Below, in pieces: positions 1 to 8,816 of a DNA stretch of 64,000 nt. The notes under the pieces were generated by a model that worked only from the letters and a program-made list of their open reading frames with translations, did no database searches and was not told the origin of the DNA. Made by a program: the position numbers and the translations under genes. The DNA lies in assembly GCA_963824545.1 (NCBI GenBank), contig CAWGPP010000030.1:45298-109297 (forward strand). The letters are read 5' to 3'. Source of the stretch: Bog-532 sp963824545 (GTDB lineage: Bacteria; Actinomycetota; Actinomycetes; Streptosporangiales; Streptosporangiaceae). Positions within the stretch are counted from its first letter, which is position 1. Each line of letters begins with the position of its first letter.

Positions 1-410
1 CCGGCGACGCCGGTCAGCGTGGCCGGGGCCCGCCGGCCCAGGGCCGCCAGCGCGGGACCGCCGTTGCTGCCCGGGATGCTGAAGATGGTGCGTGCGGTCA
101 CGTACCGGCCGATCTGGACGTACGGAATCGCGGCGATCCCGGTGGCCAGCGCGCCGGCGTTCGGTGAGCTGCCGAGCGTCGTGACCAGGCCGCTGCGCGC
201 CTTGAACGCCACGGCGTAGGAGGGGTTGGCGGCGATCTGGGCTGCCGTCTCCCCGTAGACGGCCCGGAGGCTGTCCTCGAACTGCGCCTCCAGGTGGCCG
301 CTGATCACGAACGCGCTGACCGTTCCCATGATGATCAGGAACACCGCCGTCACGGCGATCAGCCCGGCCATCAGGCGGGCGCGCAGCGACAGCCGGGGCG
401 AACGGGTCAT
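1..410 (-). CDS. Sensor histidine kinase, N-terminal part (runs off the window)
   Basis: Only the first 136 codons are visible. They encode a short basic start, a hydrophobic segment at about residues 13-37 (one membrane helix) and the beginning of an extracytoplasmic sensor region; the kinase core lies outside the window. The start ATG (410-408) overlaps the TGA of the upstream response regulator gene as ATGA, so the two are translationally coupled. The kinase role is inferred from this coupling and topology, since no HAMP, H-box or ATPase motif is visible. Confidence 0.7.
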   Translation of the reverse strand, partial: MTRSPRLSLRARLMAGLIAVTAVFLIIMGTVSAFVISGHLEAQFEDSLRAVYGETAAQIAANPSYAVAFKARSGLVTTLGSSPNAGALATGIAAIPYVQIGRYVTARTIFSIPGSNGGPALAALGRRAPATLTGVA

Positions 411-1156
411 CTAAGGGATTCTGCAGCATCCGCACCCGCGACCGGTTGCGGCGGGCGCAGCGTGTATCCCACGCCGCGCTGGGTGTGGATCAGCGGCGGC
501 CCGAGCGGGTCGAGCTTGCGCCGCAGATAACTAACGTACGTTTCGACGATCTGGGACTGGCCTGCGTAGTCCCAGCCCCACACGTTCTCCAGCAGCTGCG
601 CGCGGGTCAGGACGCGGCCCTGGTGCCGCATGAGGTAGGCCAGCAGCCGGAACTCGGTCGGCGACAGCTCAACCGGCGTCCCCGCGCGGTGCACGGTCCA
701 CCGGGATTCGTCCAGCTCCAGATCGCCGGCCTGCAGCGTCACGGTCTCGTCCGCTGTTCCCTCACCGGCCGGGCGGGCGGCGCGGCGCAGCACGGCACGG
801 ATGCGGGCGACCAGGGCCTCCACCGAAAACGGCTTGGTCACGTAGTCGTCGCCGCCGAGGGCGAGCCCCTGCACGGTGTCGGAGGAGGTGTCACGGGCCG
901 TCAGGAAGATGATGGGTACGTCGTTGCCGCGCGCCCGGAGCCGGCGGCACACTTCGAAGCCGTCCAGGTCGGGCAGCACGACGTCGAGCACGATCAAGTC
1001 GGGCTCGGCCGTCTCGGCGTCGCGCAGAGCGGCCTTGCCGCTGGCCGCGGTCAGCACCGTGCAGCCGTGGAAGTTCAGCGCGACCTGCACGAGCTCACGG
1101 ATGTTCGGCTCGTCGTCAACGACGAGCACCTTCGGGATGTGCTTATTTTCAGCCAT
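407..1156 (-). CDS. OmpR/PhoB-family two-component response regulator
   Basis: A 249-residue cytoplasmic response regulator. The receiver domain (about residues 8-122) has the acidic pair D14/D15, phosphoacceptor D58 in LDVVLPDLDG, T86 and K108, the full set of phosphotransfer residues. A winged-helix DNA-binding domain follows (about 140-232), ending with the typical VETYVSYLRRKLD recognition region and TQRGVGYTL hairpin. It is expected to be phosphorylated by the kinase encoded immediately downstream, whose start codon overlaps its stop. The residues resemble the MprA/TcrA/TrcR group, but the regulon cannot be told from the sequence. Confidence 0.95.
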   Translation of the reverse strand: MAENKHIPKVLVVDDEPNIRELVQVALNFHGCTVLTAASGKAALRDAETAEPDLIVLDVVLPDLDGFEVCRRLRARGNDVPIIFLTARDTSSDTVQGLALGGDDYVTKPFSVEALVARIRAVLRRAARPAGEGTADETVTLQAGDLELDESRWTVHRAGTPVELSPTEFRLLAYLMRHQGRVLTRAQLLENVWGWDYAGQSQIVETYVSYLRRKLDPLGPPLIHTQRGVGYTLRPPQPVAGADAAESLR

Positions 1157-1318
1157 CGGGTTCCAGCATCATCTTCTCCCGCCCCACCGCGTCGTCGCGG
1201 CCTTCCCTGCTATCGCGAACGGGTGGCACCCTGTAATGATTCCAGGCCGCGCGCCGTGCTGGGCGCGCGGCCGCCTGGCCCGGTCCGGGCCCGCCGTCGC
1301 GGGCCGCGGACGCCGACA

Positions 1319-1355
1319 GCCCGTGCCATGCCGCGCTGAGCGGCATGGCACGGGC
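1319..1355 (-). terminator. Perfect 16-bp stem hairpin, probable terminator
   Basis: Positions 1319-1334 are perfectly complementary to 1340-1355, with a 5-base loop (GCTGA). The hairpin lies about 50 bases beyond the stop of the leftward gene at 1405-2292 and before the response regulator gene. There is no T run, as often in high-GC actinobacteria, so termination is inferred from stem strength and position. Confidence 0.65.
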
Positions 1356-1404
1356 GGCGGGGCTGTTGTCCCGTCGGGAGACGGGGTGGCCCGGGTTCGG
1401 TGAT

Positions 1405-2292
1405 TCAGGAGTGGTTACCCATCGTTCCGGTTGTGGAGCTCACGGTCGGCGTCGGCATGACCGTCGGCGTCGTCGTCGGTGGCGTGGTCGGCGTCGTCGT
1501 CATCATCGGCGTCTTCTCGATCAGGATGACCTTGGCGTGCAGCGCCCAGTTGGCCCGGGTGCCCGCTATGAACACCAGATCGCCGCGCTGGACGCCGCCG
1601 ACCATGGTCATGGCCGGCATCCGCGTGACCGTGGTGTTCTGCGCCACGGTCGCCACGTTGCTGGTCACCTTGACCGAGACGGTGATGCCCGTGCCGACCA
1701 CGTTGACCGTGACGGTCGTGGTCGTCGGGGCGAGCACCTGCGCCGCGGCCGCGGTGTTCCCGGTCAGCATGGCCGTCGCCGGGGTCATCGAGCCGGCCAT
1801 CGCTGCGCTGGCGGCGGTGGTGCTGCCGGTCAGCGCCGTGGTGCCGGTCATGCTGGCGGCCACGTTCGTGACCTTGGTGCCGCCGGACAGCCACCACACG
1901 TTGAACGAGCCGTTGGCCGCGCGGATGAGCACGAACTTCTTGGTGGCCAGGACCACCGTGCCGCGCTCGAACGCGAGCTTGCTGTGTCCCCGCCACATCT
2001 CCGTCTCGCGATTGGTGTTCGCGAGGTGTGCGAAGTTAGCAAAGGCCCGTCCGTGGGACCAGCTGAAATCACTGAGACCCGCGTTCAGGTAATTCGCCTG
2101 GTTCGAAGGATGCGAATAGTGCTTGCTGTAACCGGCGGACTGGGCCGAGGTTACGCTGGGGTGGCTTGTGGTTGCTACCGCCACCGCGCCGATTGCGCCG
2201 CCGCCGACTACGACCGCGGTCGCAATGCCGAGGCGCGCCTTAAGGTTGGTGCGCCGGCGCCCAGCCGGGCCACGCCGATTGCGTCCCATCAT
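1405..2292 (-). CDS. Membrane-anchored protein of unknown function, paralog of the gene at 2647-3249
   Basis: A 295-residue protein starting at ATG 2292; a second ATG follows directly. An AAGGAGG ribosome site lies 5 bases upstream. A basic N-terminus is followed by one hydrophobic segment (about residues 22-42), consistent with a signal anchor. The exported part shares a conserved core with the neighbouring gene: an AFERG motif, a V-x(2-3)-AANG motif and a final strand pair ending AKVILIEK. Between the core halves lies an Ala/Thr-rich, low-complexity stretch of roughly 80 residues that the paralog lacks. The C-terminus is a Thr/Pro tail, typical of wall-spanning linkers. I do not recognise a characterised family. 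Confidence 0.75.
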   Translation of the reverse strand: MMGRNRRGPAGRRRTNLKARLGIATAVVVGGGAIGAVAVATTSHPSVTSAQSAGYSKHYSHPSNQANYLNAGLSDFSWSHGRAFANFAHLANTNRETEMWRGHSKLAFERGTVVLATKKFVLIRAANGSFNVWWLSGGTKVTNVAASMTGTTALTGSTTAASAAMAGSMTPATAMLTGNTAAAAQVLAPTTTTVTVNVVGTGITVSVKVTSNVATVAQNTTVTRMPAMTMVGGVQRGDLVFIAGTRANWALHAKVILIEKTPMMTTTPTTPPTTTPTVMPTPTVSSTTGTMGNHS

Positions 2293-2573
2293 CGGTGCCT
2301 CCTTCCCAAGTCGCTGCGCCCGCCACGCGCGTCCTGGTACGACTGCGATTGCCAGTGGGTTGCTGGATAGCCGATGGACGGCTCGTACATATCCATGGCT
2401 ATGAGAGTGCACTGGTGCCGCCGATACCGATACGTGATCGGCATCCACGTAAGCAGTCCGTTCGAGAGTTCACATTCCTTCGTCGGCATTTTGTGACGGC
2501 TGCGGATAGCAATCGGCCTGATGCGAGATGACCAGGTGCGTAATGAATACGTTCGGGAATTCACAACATTACG
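2293..2573. other. Intergenic region upstream of the 1405-2292 gene
   Basis: No convincing gene. It should hold the promoter of the leftward gene at 1405-2292, because the hairpin at 2574-2617 isolates it from the gene further upstream. I cannot assign -35/-10 boxes with confidence. Confidence 0.5.
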
Positions 2574-2617
2574 AAAAGCGATTCCCGGCGGCTGCGGCGG
2601 CCGCCGGGAGCGCTTTT
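2574..2617 (-). terminator. Intrinsic terminator, bidirectional form
   Basis: Arms AAAAGCG-x3-CCCGGCGGC and GCCGCCGGGAGCGCTTTT form a long GC-rich stem with A/T runs on both sides, so either strand ends in a U tract. It lies 30 bases past the stop of the leftward gene at 2647-3249. Confidence 0.8.
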
Positions 2618-2646
2618 CCCCCCTCCCGCAGAGCTTCCCGTCGCGG

Positions 2647-3249
2647 TCAGCTGGAGGTCGAGCCGCTCGCCGAAGCCGACGGGGACGGCGCCGGTGTCCC
2701 GGTGGCGGGCTGCTTGGCCGCCGCGACGACGATCAGCCGGGCGTCGCGCGCCCCGGACACCACCGGGCCCGCCAGCAGCACGTGCTCGCCGCTGGACAGA
2801 TCCGAGCGGCTGACCTTCGCGCCGCCCTTGCGGACGACCGTGCTGGAGGTGTACTGCCAGGTCCACGTGGTGCCGTTGGCCGCCTTGACCACCAGGTCAG
2901 CGCCGGCCGAGGTGACGACGCCCCGCTCGAAGGCGAGCGTCCGGGTCGTGCCGTCCTTGCCGCGGAACGCGACCTGCCCGTACATGCCGCCCAGGCGGCG
3001 CAGCCGGGCGATGGCGCCGGCCCTGGCGTGTGCCGCCCCGGCCGCCGTGCTTCCCGTCGTGTTCCCGGTGCTGCTCAGCGCGGCGTTGAGCGTTGCCGCC
3101 TCGGCGGACGAGCCGCCCGGTGAGCCGCCGGCCAGGACCGATCCGGCGATGGCCCCGCCGGCGGCCAGCGCCGCGGCTATGGTGATGCCGATCGCCCAGA
3201 TCAAGGACCTGCGACGATCTTGTGCGAAGTGATGCGCCAGTGCGTTCAT
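2647..3249 (-). CDS. Membrane-anchored protein of unknown function, short paralog
   Basis: A 200-residue protein with a basic N-terminus, one hydrophobic helix (about residues 15-38, inner-membrane anchor or signal) and an exported domain. The core repeats the neighbour's pattern: LAFERGVV, then a VKAANGTTWTW strand, then VLLAGPVV and LIVVAAAK. The tail is rich in Ser/Pro/Ala. The two genes lie in tandem, each with its own terminator, so they look like a local duplication rather than an operon. Function unknown; the beta-rich pattern would suit a small exported binding domain. Confidence 0.75.
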   Translation of the reverse strand: MNALAHHFAQDRRRSLIWAIGITIAAALAAGGAIAGSVLAGGSPGGSSAEAATLNAALSSTGNTTGSTAAGAAHARAGAIARLRRLGGMYGQVAFRGKDGTTRTLAFERGVVTSAGADLVVKAANGTTWTWQYTSSTVVRKGGAKVSRSDLSSGEHVLLAGPVVSGARDARLIVVAAAKQPATGTPAPSPSASASGSTSS

Positions 3250-3337
3250 AGCACCGAGTGTCGGCCCTCATCCTGGGACGGCTGTCGGCGCGACCTTGGA
3301 AGAGCCTGGGAACGCCCGGAATGTTCGCTGGTACCGG

Positions 3338-5078
3338 CTACATCCGCTCCGGGACCGGAACGCCGAGCAGGTCAAGCCCCGTCAGCAGGACGCGCAGAGT
3401 CAGCGCGCACAGCGCCAGCCGGGACGCCCGGGCCTGCTCGCCGGCCGCCTTCAGCACCGGGCACAGCTCGTAGAACGTGGTGAACAGGCTGGCCAGCTCG
3501 AACAGGTAGGTGCACAGACGGTGCGGCTGCGCGGCGTCTCCGGACGACCAGACGGCGGCGCCGAAACCGAGCAGCTTCAGGGCCAGTGCCCGCTCCGGCT
3601 CCTCCGCGATGATCACCGGCCCGGTGGCCTCCTCCGGGGCCACGCCGGCCCGGCGGAAGATCGAGCGGATCCGGGCCGTGGCGTACTGCAGGTAAGGGCC
3701 GGTGTTTCCCTTGAAGGAGATCATCCGGTCCCAGTCGAAGACGTACTCGCTGTCGCGGGCCGTCGACAGGTCGGCGTATTTCACCGCGCCAATGCCGACT
3801 GCCTCGGCAATGGACGCCAGCGTCGCCTCGTCGAAATGCGTGCTCGCCTCGAGTTCGTCCAGGATGCCGCGGGCCCGGTCGACGCCCTCCTGAAGCAGGG
3901 CACTCAGCTTGATGGAGCCGCCGGTGCGGGTACGCAGGATCTTGCCGTCGGTGCCGAGTACGTTGCCGATCTGCGCGTGCTCGAAGCTCGCCTCCGCCGG
4001 GAGCCAGCCGGCCTGCTCCGCCACGGCGAAGACCATCCGGAAGTGCAGCGCCTGAGCCGAGCCGACCACGTAGATCGCCCGGTCGCAGCCGAGGTCGTCG
4101 ATCCGGTAGCGGATCGTGGCCAGGTCGGTCGTGGAGTAGTTGTACGCACCGTCGCTCTTGCGGATGATCACCGGTAGCGGGGTGCCGTCGCGGCCGGTGA
4201 ACCCGGGCGGGAAGGCACACAGGGCGCCATCGCTGGGTACCGCGATGCCCGCGGCCTCCAGATCGGCCACCACGGCCGGGAGCATGGCGTTGTAAAAGCT
4301 CTCACCGCGGATGTCATCGTCGGTTAGCGACACCCAGAGCCGGCTGTATATCCGGTGCAGATAATCCTTGGACAGGTCGACAAGCTCCTGCCAGAGCCGC
4401 AGCGTGCCCGGATCGCCGCCGTGCAGCAGGACCACGCGCTGCCGCGACCGGTCGGCGAAGGCAGGATCGGCGTCGAATGTGGCCCGCGCTGCCGTATAGA
4501 AAGAATTCGGGTCGGTCTGCAGCGTCCCGGCCTCGGGTGAATCCTCGCCCACGTCGAGCAAATGCTCGATCAGCATGCCGAACGGCGTACCCCAGTCACC
4601 CACATGGTTGTCCCGGATCACGTGGTGGCCGGCGAAGTCCAGCGTCCGCGCGATGGCGTCCCCGACGATCGTGGTCCGCAGGTGGCCGACGTGCATCTCC
4701 TTCGCGATGTTGGGCGAGGAGTACTCCACCACGACGGTCTGCGGGTCCGCCGCCCGGCTGACGCCGAGCCGGTCGCTGCCGAGCATCTCGCCAGCCTGGC
4801 CGGCGATCCAGTCGTTACGGAGCGTGAGGTTGATGAAGCCCGGGCCACTCACCTCGGGCTCGTGGCAGATGTCGGCGATCTCGAGCGAACGGGCCAGCTC
4901 AGCGGCGACCTCTCGCGGCGGGCGGTGCAGGCCAGGCCAGCGACAGGGCCACGTTGGCCTGGAAGTCGGCGTGCTGCGACGGCCGGATCGCCGGGTCCGC
5001 GTCGGCGTAGGCCTCACCGAACGCCGCGGCGAGGCCGTCCTGCACCCGCCGTGCGAGCAGTTCCTGTGGATTGGCCAT
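3338..5078 (-). CDS. argS: Arginyl-tRNA synthetase, with an apparent frameshift near the N-terminus
   Basis: Charges tRNA-Arg in the cytoplasm. The main body has the SPNIAKEMHVGHLR signature (HIGH motif as HVGH), the degenerate second motif typical of this family (LRTRTGGSIKL) and the hallmark C-terminal residues PERM. The true start is ATG 5078, giving MANPQELLARRVQDG and ADFQANVALSLAW, which is the expected N-terminal domain. After codon 4934-4932 the frame breaks: a single C (4931) sits before the CTG that resumes the family sequence LHRPPREVAAELA. One extra or two missing bases explain it. The enzyme is essential, so a sequence error or a tolerated shift is likelier than a dead gene. Confidence 0.9.
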
Positions 5079-5138
5079 GTCCTAAGAGTATCGGGGGCGC
5101 TCGCCCGAAGCTCCGGGTTATCCCCCGGGCGGCCGCTT

Positions 5139-5257
5139 CCGGGATCACCCTCCGGCCGTCGCCGGGATCACCCTCCCGGCCGTCGCCGGGATCACCCTCC
5201 CGGCCGCCGCCGGGATCATTGCTCCGGCGCGGGCCGGGATCACCCTCCCGGCCGGCG
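5139..5257. repeat. Five tandem copies of a 24-bp repeat
   Basis: Unit CCGGGATCACCCTCCCGGCC plus four variable bases; units begin at 5139, 5162, 5186, 5210 and 5234. The first unit is one base short and the fourth is diverged. The array fills the space between argS and plsX, and the last unit covers the plsX stop codon region. Confidence 0.9.
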
Positions 5258-6340
5258 CCGGAAGTGGCCGGACCGGCCGGGACCCAGCCGTTCCCTGATC
5301 TTGTCCACGATGTGGCCACGCGCCAGCTCGTGGGCGAGGACGCAGGCCGATGTGATACCCCGGGCGGTACTTGCGCCGTGCGCGATGACGACAGTTCCGC
5401 CCAGCCCGAGCAGGGCGGCTCCGCCGTAGGTCTCCGCGTCGAGCCGTTCGGCCAGGTCCCGGAACGCGCGGCGCTGCAGCACGGCACCGAGCCGCGCCGC
5501 CCGGTTCGCGGTGACCGCCTCCCGGAGCTGGGCGGCGGCGAAGCGGACCGATCCCTCCAGGGTCTTCAGGGCCACGTTCCCGGTGAACCCGTCGGTGACG
5601 ATCACGTCCACCTTGCCGGCCATCAGATCGCCGCCTTCGATGTTCCCCGTGAAGATGAGCGGGGACGCACCGTGCGCCGGATCCGTGGCGAGCAGCTCGT
5701 GCGCGTCCCTGGTCAGCTTGTTTCCCTTGCCCGGCTCGGCGCCGATAGTGAGCAGTCCGACCCGGGGGGCGTGGATCCCGAGAGTCACCTGCGCGTAGGC
5801 CACGCCGAGCTGGGCGAACTGGACCAGCATCTCCGGCTTGGGGTCCGCGGTGGCCCCCACATCGATGAGCACGGTCGGACGGGGCAGGGTAGGCAGCACG
5901 GCGGCGAGCGCCGGGCGTACGCCGCCGGGGAGCGGCCGCAGCCGCAGCCGGGCGGTGGTGACCACCCCGCCGGTCGATCCGGCGGACACGACCGCGGCGG
6001 CCTGACCCCGGCGGACCAGCTGGCAGGCGACCGCCACGCTGGACCGGGGGCGGCGCCGGATGGACAGCGCGCCGTCGTCCATGCCGAGCACATCCTCGGC
6101 CGCGGCGACGGTGATCTCGTCCGGGGCGGCGCCGAGCGATGCGAGCTCGGCGGCCACCGGCTGCGGCTGCCCGGCCAGGATGATCTCGATCCCGTGATCG
6201 CGGTAAGCGGCAAGCGCACCGGCCACGACCTCGCCAGGGCCATGGTCGCCGCCCATCGCGTCCACCGCCACCACGTGCCTGGAGTCGGCCAGACCGGCGG
6301 GGCCGAGACCGGAATCGGATGCCACGGGACGCAGCTCCAT
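5240..6340 (-). CDS. plsX: Phosphate acyltransferase PlsX
   Basis: A 366-residue cytoplasmic enzyme that converts acyl-ACP and phosphate into acyl-phosphate for phospholipid synthesis. Family marks are VVAVDAMGGDHGP near residue 23, GAEPGKGNKL, FTGNIEGGDLMAGKVDVIVTDGFTGNVALKT and a late GTVVIAHG segment. The usual actinobacterial context (rpmF, rnc, smc) is absent; the gene stands alone beside argS, so it may be a second copy. The extreme C-terminus is encoded within a tandem repeat, so the last residues are probably not conserved. No strong ribosome site precedes ATG 6340, and an internal start about 20 codons in is possible. Confidence 0.92.
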   Translation of the reverse strand: MELRPVASDSGLGPAGLADSRHVVAVDAMGGDHGPGEVVAGALAAYRDHGIEIILAGQPQPVAAELASLGAAPDEITVAAAEDVLGMDDGALSIRRRPRSSVAVACQLVRRGQAAAVVSAGSTGGVVTTARLRLRPLPGGVRPALAAVLPTLPRPTVLIDVGATADPKPEMLVQFAQLGVAYAQVTLGIHAPRVGLLTIGAEPGKGNKLTRDAHELLATDPAHGASPLIFTGNIEGGDLMAGKVDVIVTDGFTGNVALKTLEGSVRFAAAQLREAVTANRAARLGAVLQRRAFRDLAERLDAETYGGAALLGLGGTVVIAHGASTARGITSACVLAHELARGHIVDKIRERLGPGRSGHFRRRPGG

Positions 6341-6606
6341 TCCCCGCGTGTCAGCGGCCGTCAGCGACGGCCCGTGTCGTTATCATTCTCTGCGGCATCC
6401 GACCCTATCGGCCGTCTCGTCGCTGCTGGTGTGGCGGTAGGCGGCCGGTGCCCGTGTGGCGGGCCCGCCGGGCGGCAGACGGGGCAGCGGGGGCGGGCTC
6501 CCGCCGCGCACGGAATGCACGGGACGCACGGGACACGCGGCAACCTTTCCCTCGCGACGTTCGTCTAGACGGGTGCCAGCCACATCAGCACCAATGAAGG
6601 AGCTGC

Positions 6607-7947
6607 GTGACATCAGTCCAGCACGTCATCCCGGCCCAGGCGGGGGAGCCGGCGACCGGGCGCCGGTTCCGCGCCTACACCGCGAAACATCTGGACATGC
6701 TGACGCAGCGCGCTGGCCTGCCCGCCAGCACCCGGCTCGCCGTCCGGGCAGTCGCTACCGTGCTGCCGTTCCGTACCAACACGTATGTGACCGAAGAGCT
6801 CATCGACTGGGACCTGGCCCCCGATGACCCCATGTACCGCCTCGTCTTCCCGCAGCCCGACATGCTCCCCGAGGCGGACGTGGCCCGGCTGTCCGCGGCC
6901 CTGGCGGCGGGCGCGCCAGACGACGAGCTACGTGCCCTGGCCCACGAGGTCCGGATGCGCCTCAACCCGCATCCGGCCGGCCAGCTGGCGCTGAACACCC
7001 CCGAGCTGGGCGCTGCCCCGCTGCGCGGCCTGCAGCACAAGTACCCCGAGACGGTGCTGTTCTTCCCGCGGCAGGGCCAGACCTGCCACGCCTACTGCAC
7101 CTACTGCTTCCGGTGGGCCCAGTTCGTCGACGAGCCGGACCTCAAGATGGCGACGGACGACGTCGGCGGGCTGCTCGCCTACCTGCGCGCGCATCCCGAG
7201 GTGACCAGCGTCCTGATCACCGGTGGCGATCCGATGATCATGGGTGAGCCGGTGCTGCGCCGTTATGTCGAGCCGCTTCTGGATCCGGCGCTGGAACAGC
7301 TGGAGTCCATCCGGCTCGGCACCAAGTCGCTGGCCTACTGGCCGCAGCGTTTCGTCAGCGATCCGGACGCCGGGGCCACGCTCCGCCTGTTCGAGCAGGT
7401 GCGGGCGTCCGGCCGCAGCCTCGCCCTGATGGCGCACTTCTCCCACCCGCGTGAGCTGCAGCCTCCGCTCGTGGCCGAGGCGGTGCGCCGCATCCAGGAC
7501 ACCGGCGCCGTGATCCGCACCCAGGCGCCGCTGATCCGCACGATCAACGACTCGCCGCTGGCCTGGTCGGCCATGTGGCGGGCTCAGGCACGGCTGGGAA
7601 TGATCCCCTATTACATGTTCGTAGAGCGTGACACCGGCCCGCAGGACTACTTCGCGGTGCCGCTGGCCCGCGCCCACACCATATTCCGGGAGGCGTACAC
7701 GAGTGTCTCCGGGCTGTGCCGGACCGTCCGCGGCCCGTCCATGTCCGCGACGCCCGGGAAGGTGTGCGTGGACGGTGTCGCGGAGGTGGCGGGCCAGCAG
7801 GTCTTTGTCCTGCACCTGATCCAGGCGCGGCGGCCGGAACTGGTCGGCCAGCCGTTCTTTGCCCGCTTCGACCCATGCGCGACGTGGCTGTCCGATCTTC
7901 GGCCCGCCTTTGCCGAGCGCTTCCCCTTCGAGCGGGCGAAGGATTGA
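6607..7947 (+). CDS. KamA-family radical SAM protein (lysine 2,3-aminomutase-like)
   Basis: A 446-residue protein starting at GTG 6607 with GAAGGAG just upstream. The radical SAM cluster motif is C160-x3-C164-x2-C167 (CHAYCTYC), followed by the SAM-binding ITGGDP. A lysine in the SATPGKVCV segment near the C-terminus sits where aminomutases bind PLP. Lysine 2,3-aminomutases move the alpha-amino group of L-lysine to the beta carbon. The C-terminal region differs from the classical enzyme, which has a GGGGK loop, so the substrate may differ. It is followed 75 bases later by a dehydrogenase gene on the same strand; no clear pathway link is visible. Confidence 0.85.
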   Translation: MTSVQHVIPAQAGEPATGRRFRAYTAKHLDMLTQRAGLPASTRLAVRAVATVLPFRTNTYVTEELIDWDLAPDDPMYRLVFPQPDMLPEADVARLSAALAAGAPDDELRALAHEVRMRLNPHPAGQLALNTPELGAAPLRGLQHKYPETVLFFPRQGQTCHAYCTYCFRWAQFVDEPDLKMATDDVGGLLAYLRAHPEVTSVLITGGDPMIMGEPVLRRYVEPLLDPALEQLESIRLGTKSLAYWPQRFVSDPDAGATLRLFEQVRASGRSLALMAHFSHPRELQPPLVAEAVRRIQDTGAVIRTQAPLIRTINDSPLAWSAMWRAQARLGMIPYYMFVERDTGPQDYFAVPLARAHTIFREAYTSVSGLCRTVRGPSMSATPGKVCVDGVAEVAGQQVFVLHLIQARRPELVGQPFFARFDPCATWLSDLRPAFAERFPFERAKD

Positions 7948-8022
7948 ACGCGCCGCTGAGACGGCTGGTGAGCAGGCAACCTGGCGTGCCGCCACCGGAC
8001 CGGCGCACGCTATCCTCCGGCC

Positions 8023-8796
8023 ATGGAACTGAACGGAACCAGCGCAATCGTCTCCGGCGGTGCGAGCGGCCTCGGTGAGGCGACCGCCCGCGAGCTCGCC
8101 AAGGCCGGAGCCCTCGTCGTTGTCGCCGACCTGGCCGAGGAACGCGGCCAGGCGGTCGCGGCCGACATCGGCGGCGTGTTCGCGCGCACCGACGTGTCCG
8201 ATGAGGCGTCTGTCGCCGCGGCGGTGGCGGCCGCGACCGGGACGGGGCGTCCGCTGCGGGCCGCCGTGAGCTGCGCGGGCATCGGCTGGGCGGCACGCAC
8301 GGTGGGACGCGACGGTACACCGCATGACCTGGGCGCCTACCAGAAGGTCATGTCGATCAACCTGATCGGCACCTTTAACGTGCTGAGGCTGGCCGCCGCG
8401 GCCATGGCGGCCACCGAGCCCGCGGACGCGGACGGGCAGCGCGGTGTCATCGTCAACACCTCGTCGGTGGCCGGTCTCGAAGGCCAGATCGGCCAGATCG
8501 CGTACTCGGCGTCCAAGGGCGGCATCATCGGGATGACCGTGCCCGCGGCACGCGACCTGGCGGCGATCGGGGTCCGGGTCAATACGATCTGCCCGGGCAT
8601 CATCGACACCCCGATCTACGGCAGCGGCGCCGGCGCCGAGGAGTTCAAGGCCCGGCTCGCCGCGCCGATCGTCTTCCCGAAGCGGATGGGCCGTCCCGCC
8701 GAGTTCGGTCACCTGGTTCGGGCGCTGATCGAAAACGACTACATGAACGCCGAAGTCATCCGCTTCGACGCCGGCCTCCGCTTCCAGCCCAAATAA
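8023..8796 (+). CDS. Short-chain dehydrogenase, 3-hydroxyacyl-CoA dehydrogenase type II-like
   Basis: A 257-residue NAD(P)-dependent oxidoreductase. It has the nucleotide-binding TGxxxGxG variant SGGASGLG at residues 11-18, the catalytic Ser in NTSSVAG and the YSASK catalytic motif. The opening MELNGTSAIVSGGASGLG and the tail NAEVIRFDAGLR match the HSD17B10-type 2-methyl-3-hydroxybutyryl-CoA/3-hydroxyacyl-CoA dehydrogenases, so a role in fatty-acid or branched-chain acyl-CoA oxidation is the best guess. It follows the aminomutase-like gene by 75 bases and may have its own promoter there. Confidence 0.88.
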   Translation: MELNGTSAIVSGGASGLGEATARELAKAGALVVVADLAEERGQAVAADIGGVFARTDVSDEASVAAAVAAATGTGRPLRAAVSCAGIGWAARTVGRDGTPHDLGAYQKVMSINLIGTFNVLRLAAAAMAATEPADADGQRGVIVNTSSVAGLEGQIGQIAYSASKGGIIGMTVPAARDLAAIGVRVNTICPGIIDTPIYGSGAGAEEFKARLAAPIVFPKRMGRPAEFGHLVRALIENDYMNAEVIRFDAGLRFQPK

Positions 8797-8816
8797 GCGG
8801 CGAGCACTGCAACGGG

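Noticed and set aside
5139..5257. 24-bp tandem repeats as a possible CRISPR
   Set aside because: Units are contiguous, with no spacers, and no cas genes are present. The same holds for the arrays at 49421 and 56420.
6928..8712. A 594-codon open frame on the minus strand across the aminomutase-like gene and the dehydrogenase gene
   Set aside because: It is antisense to two well-supported genes and composed of low-complexity Arg/Gly/Ala residues, a normal by-product of high GC content.
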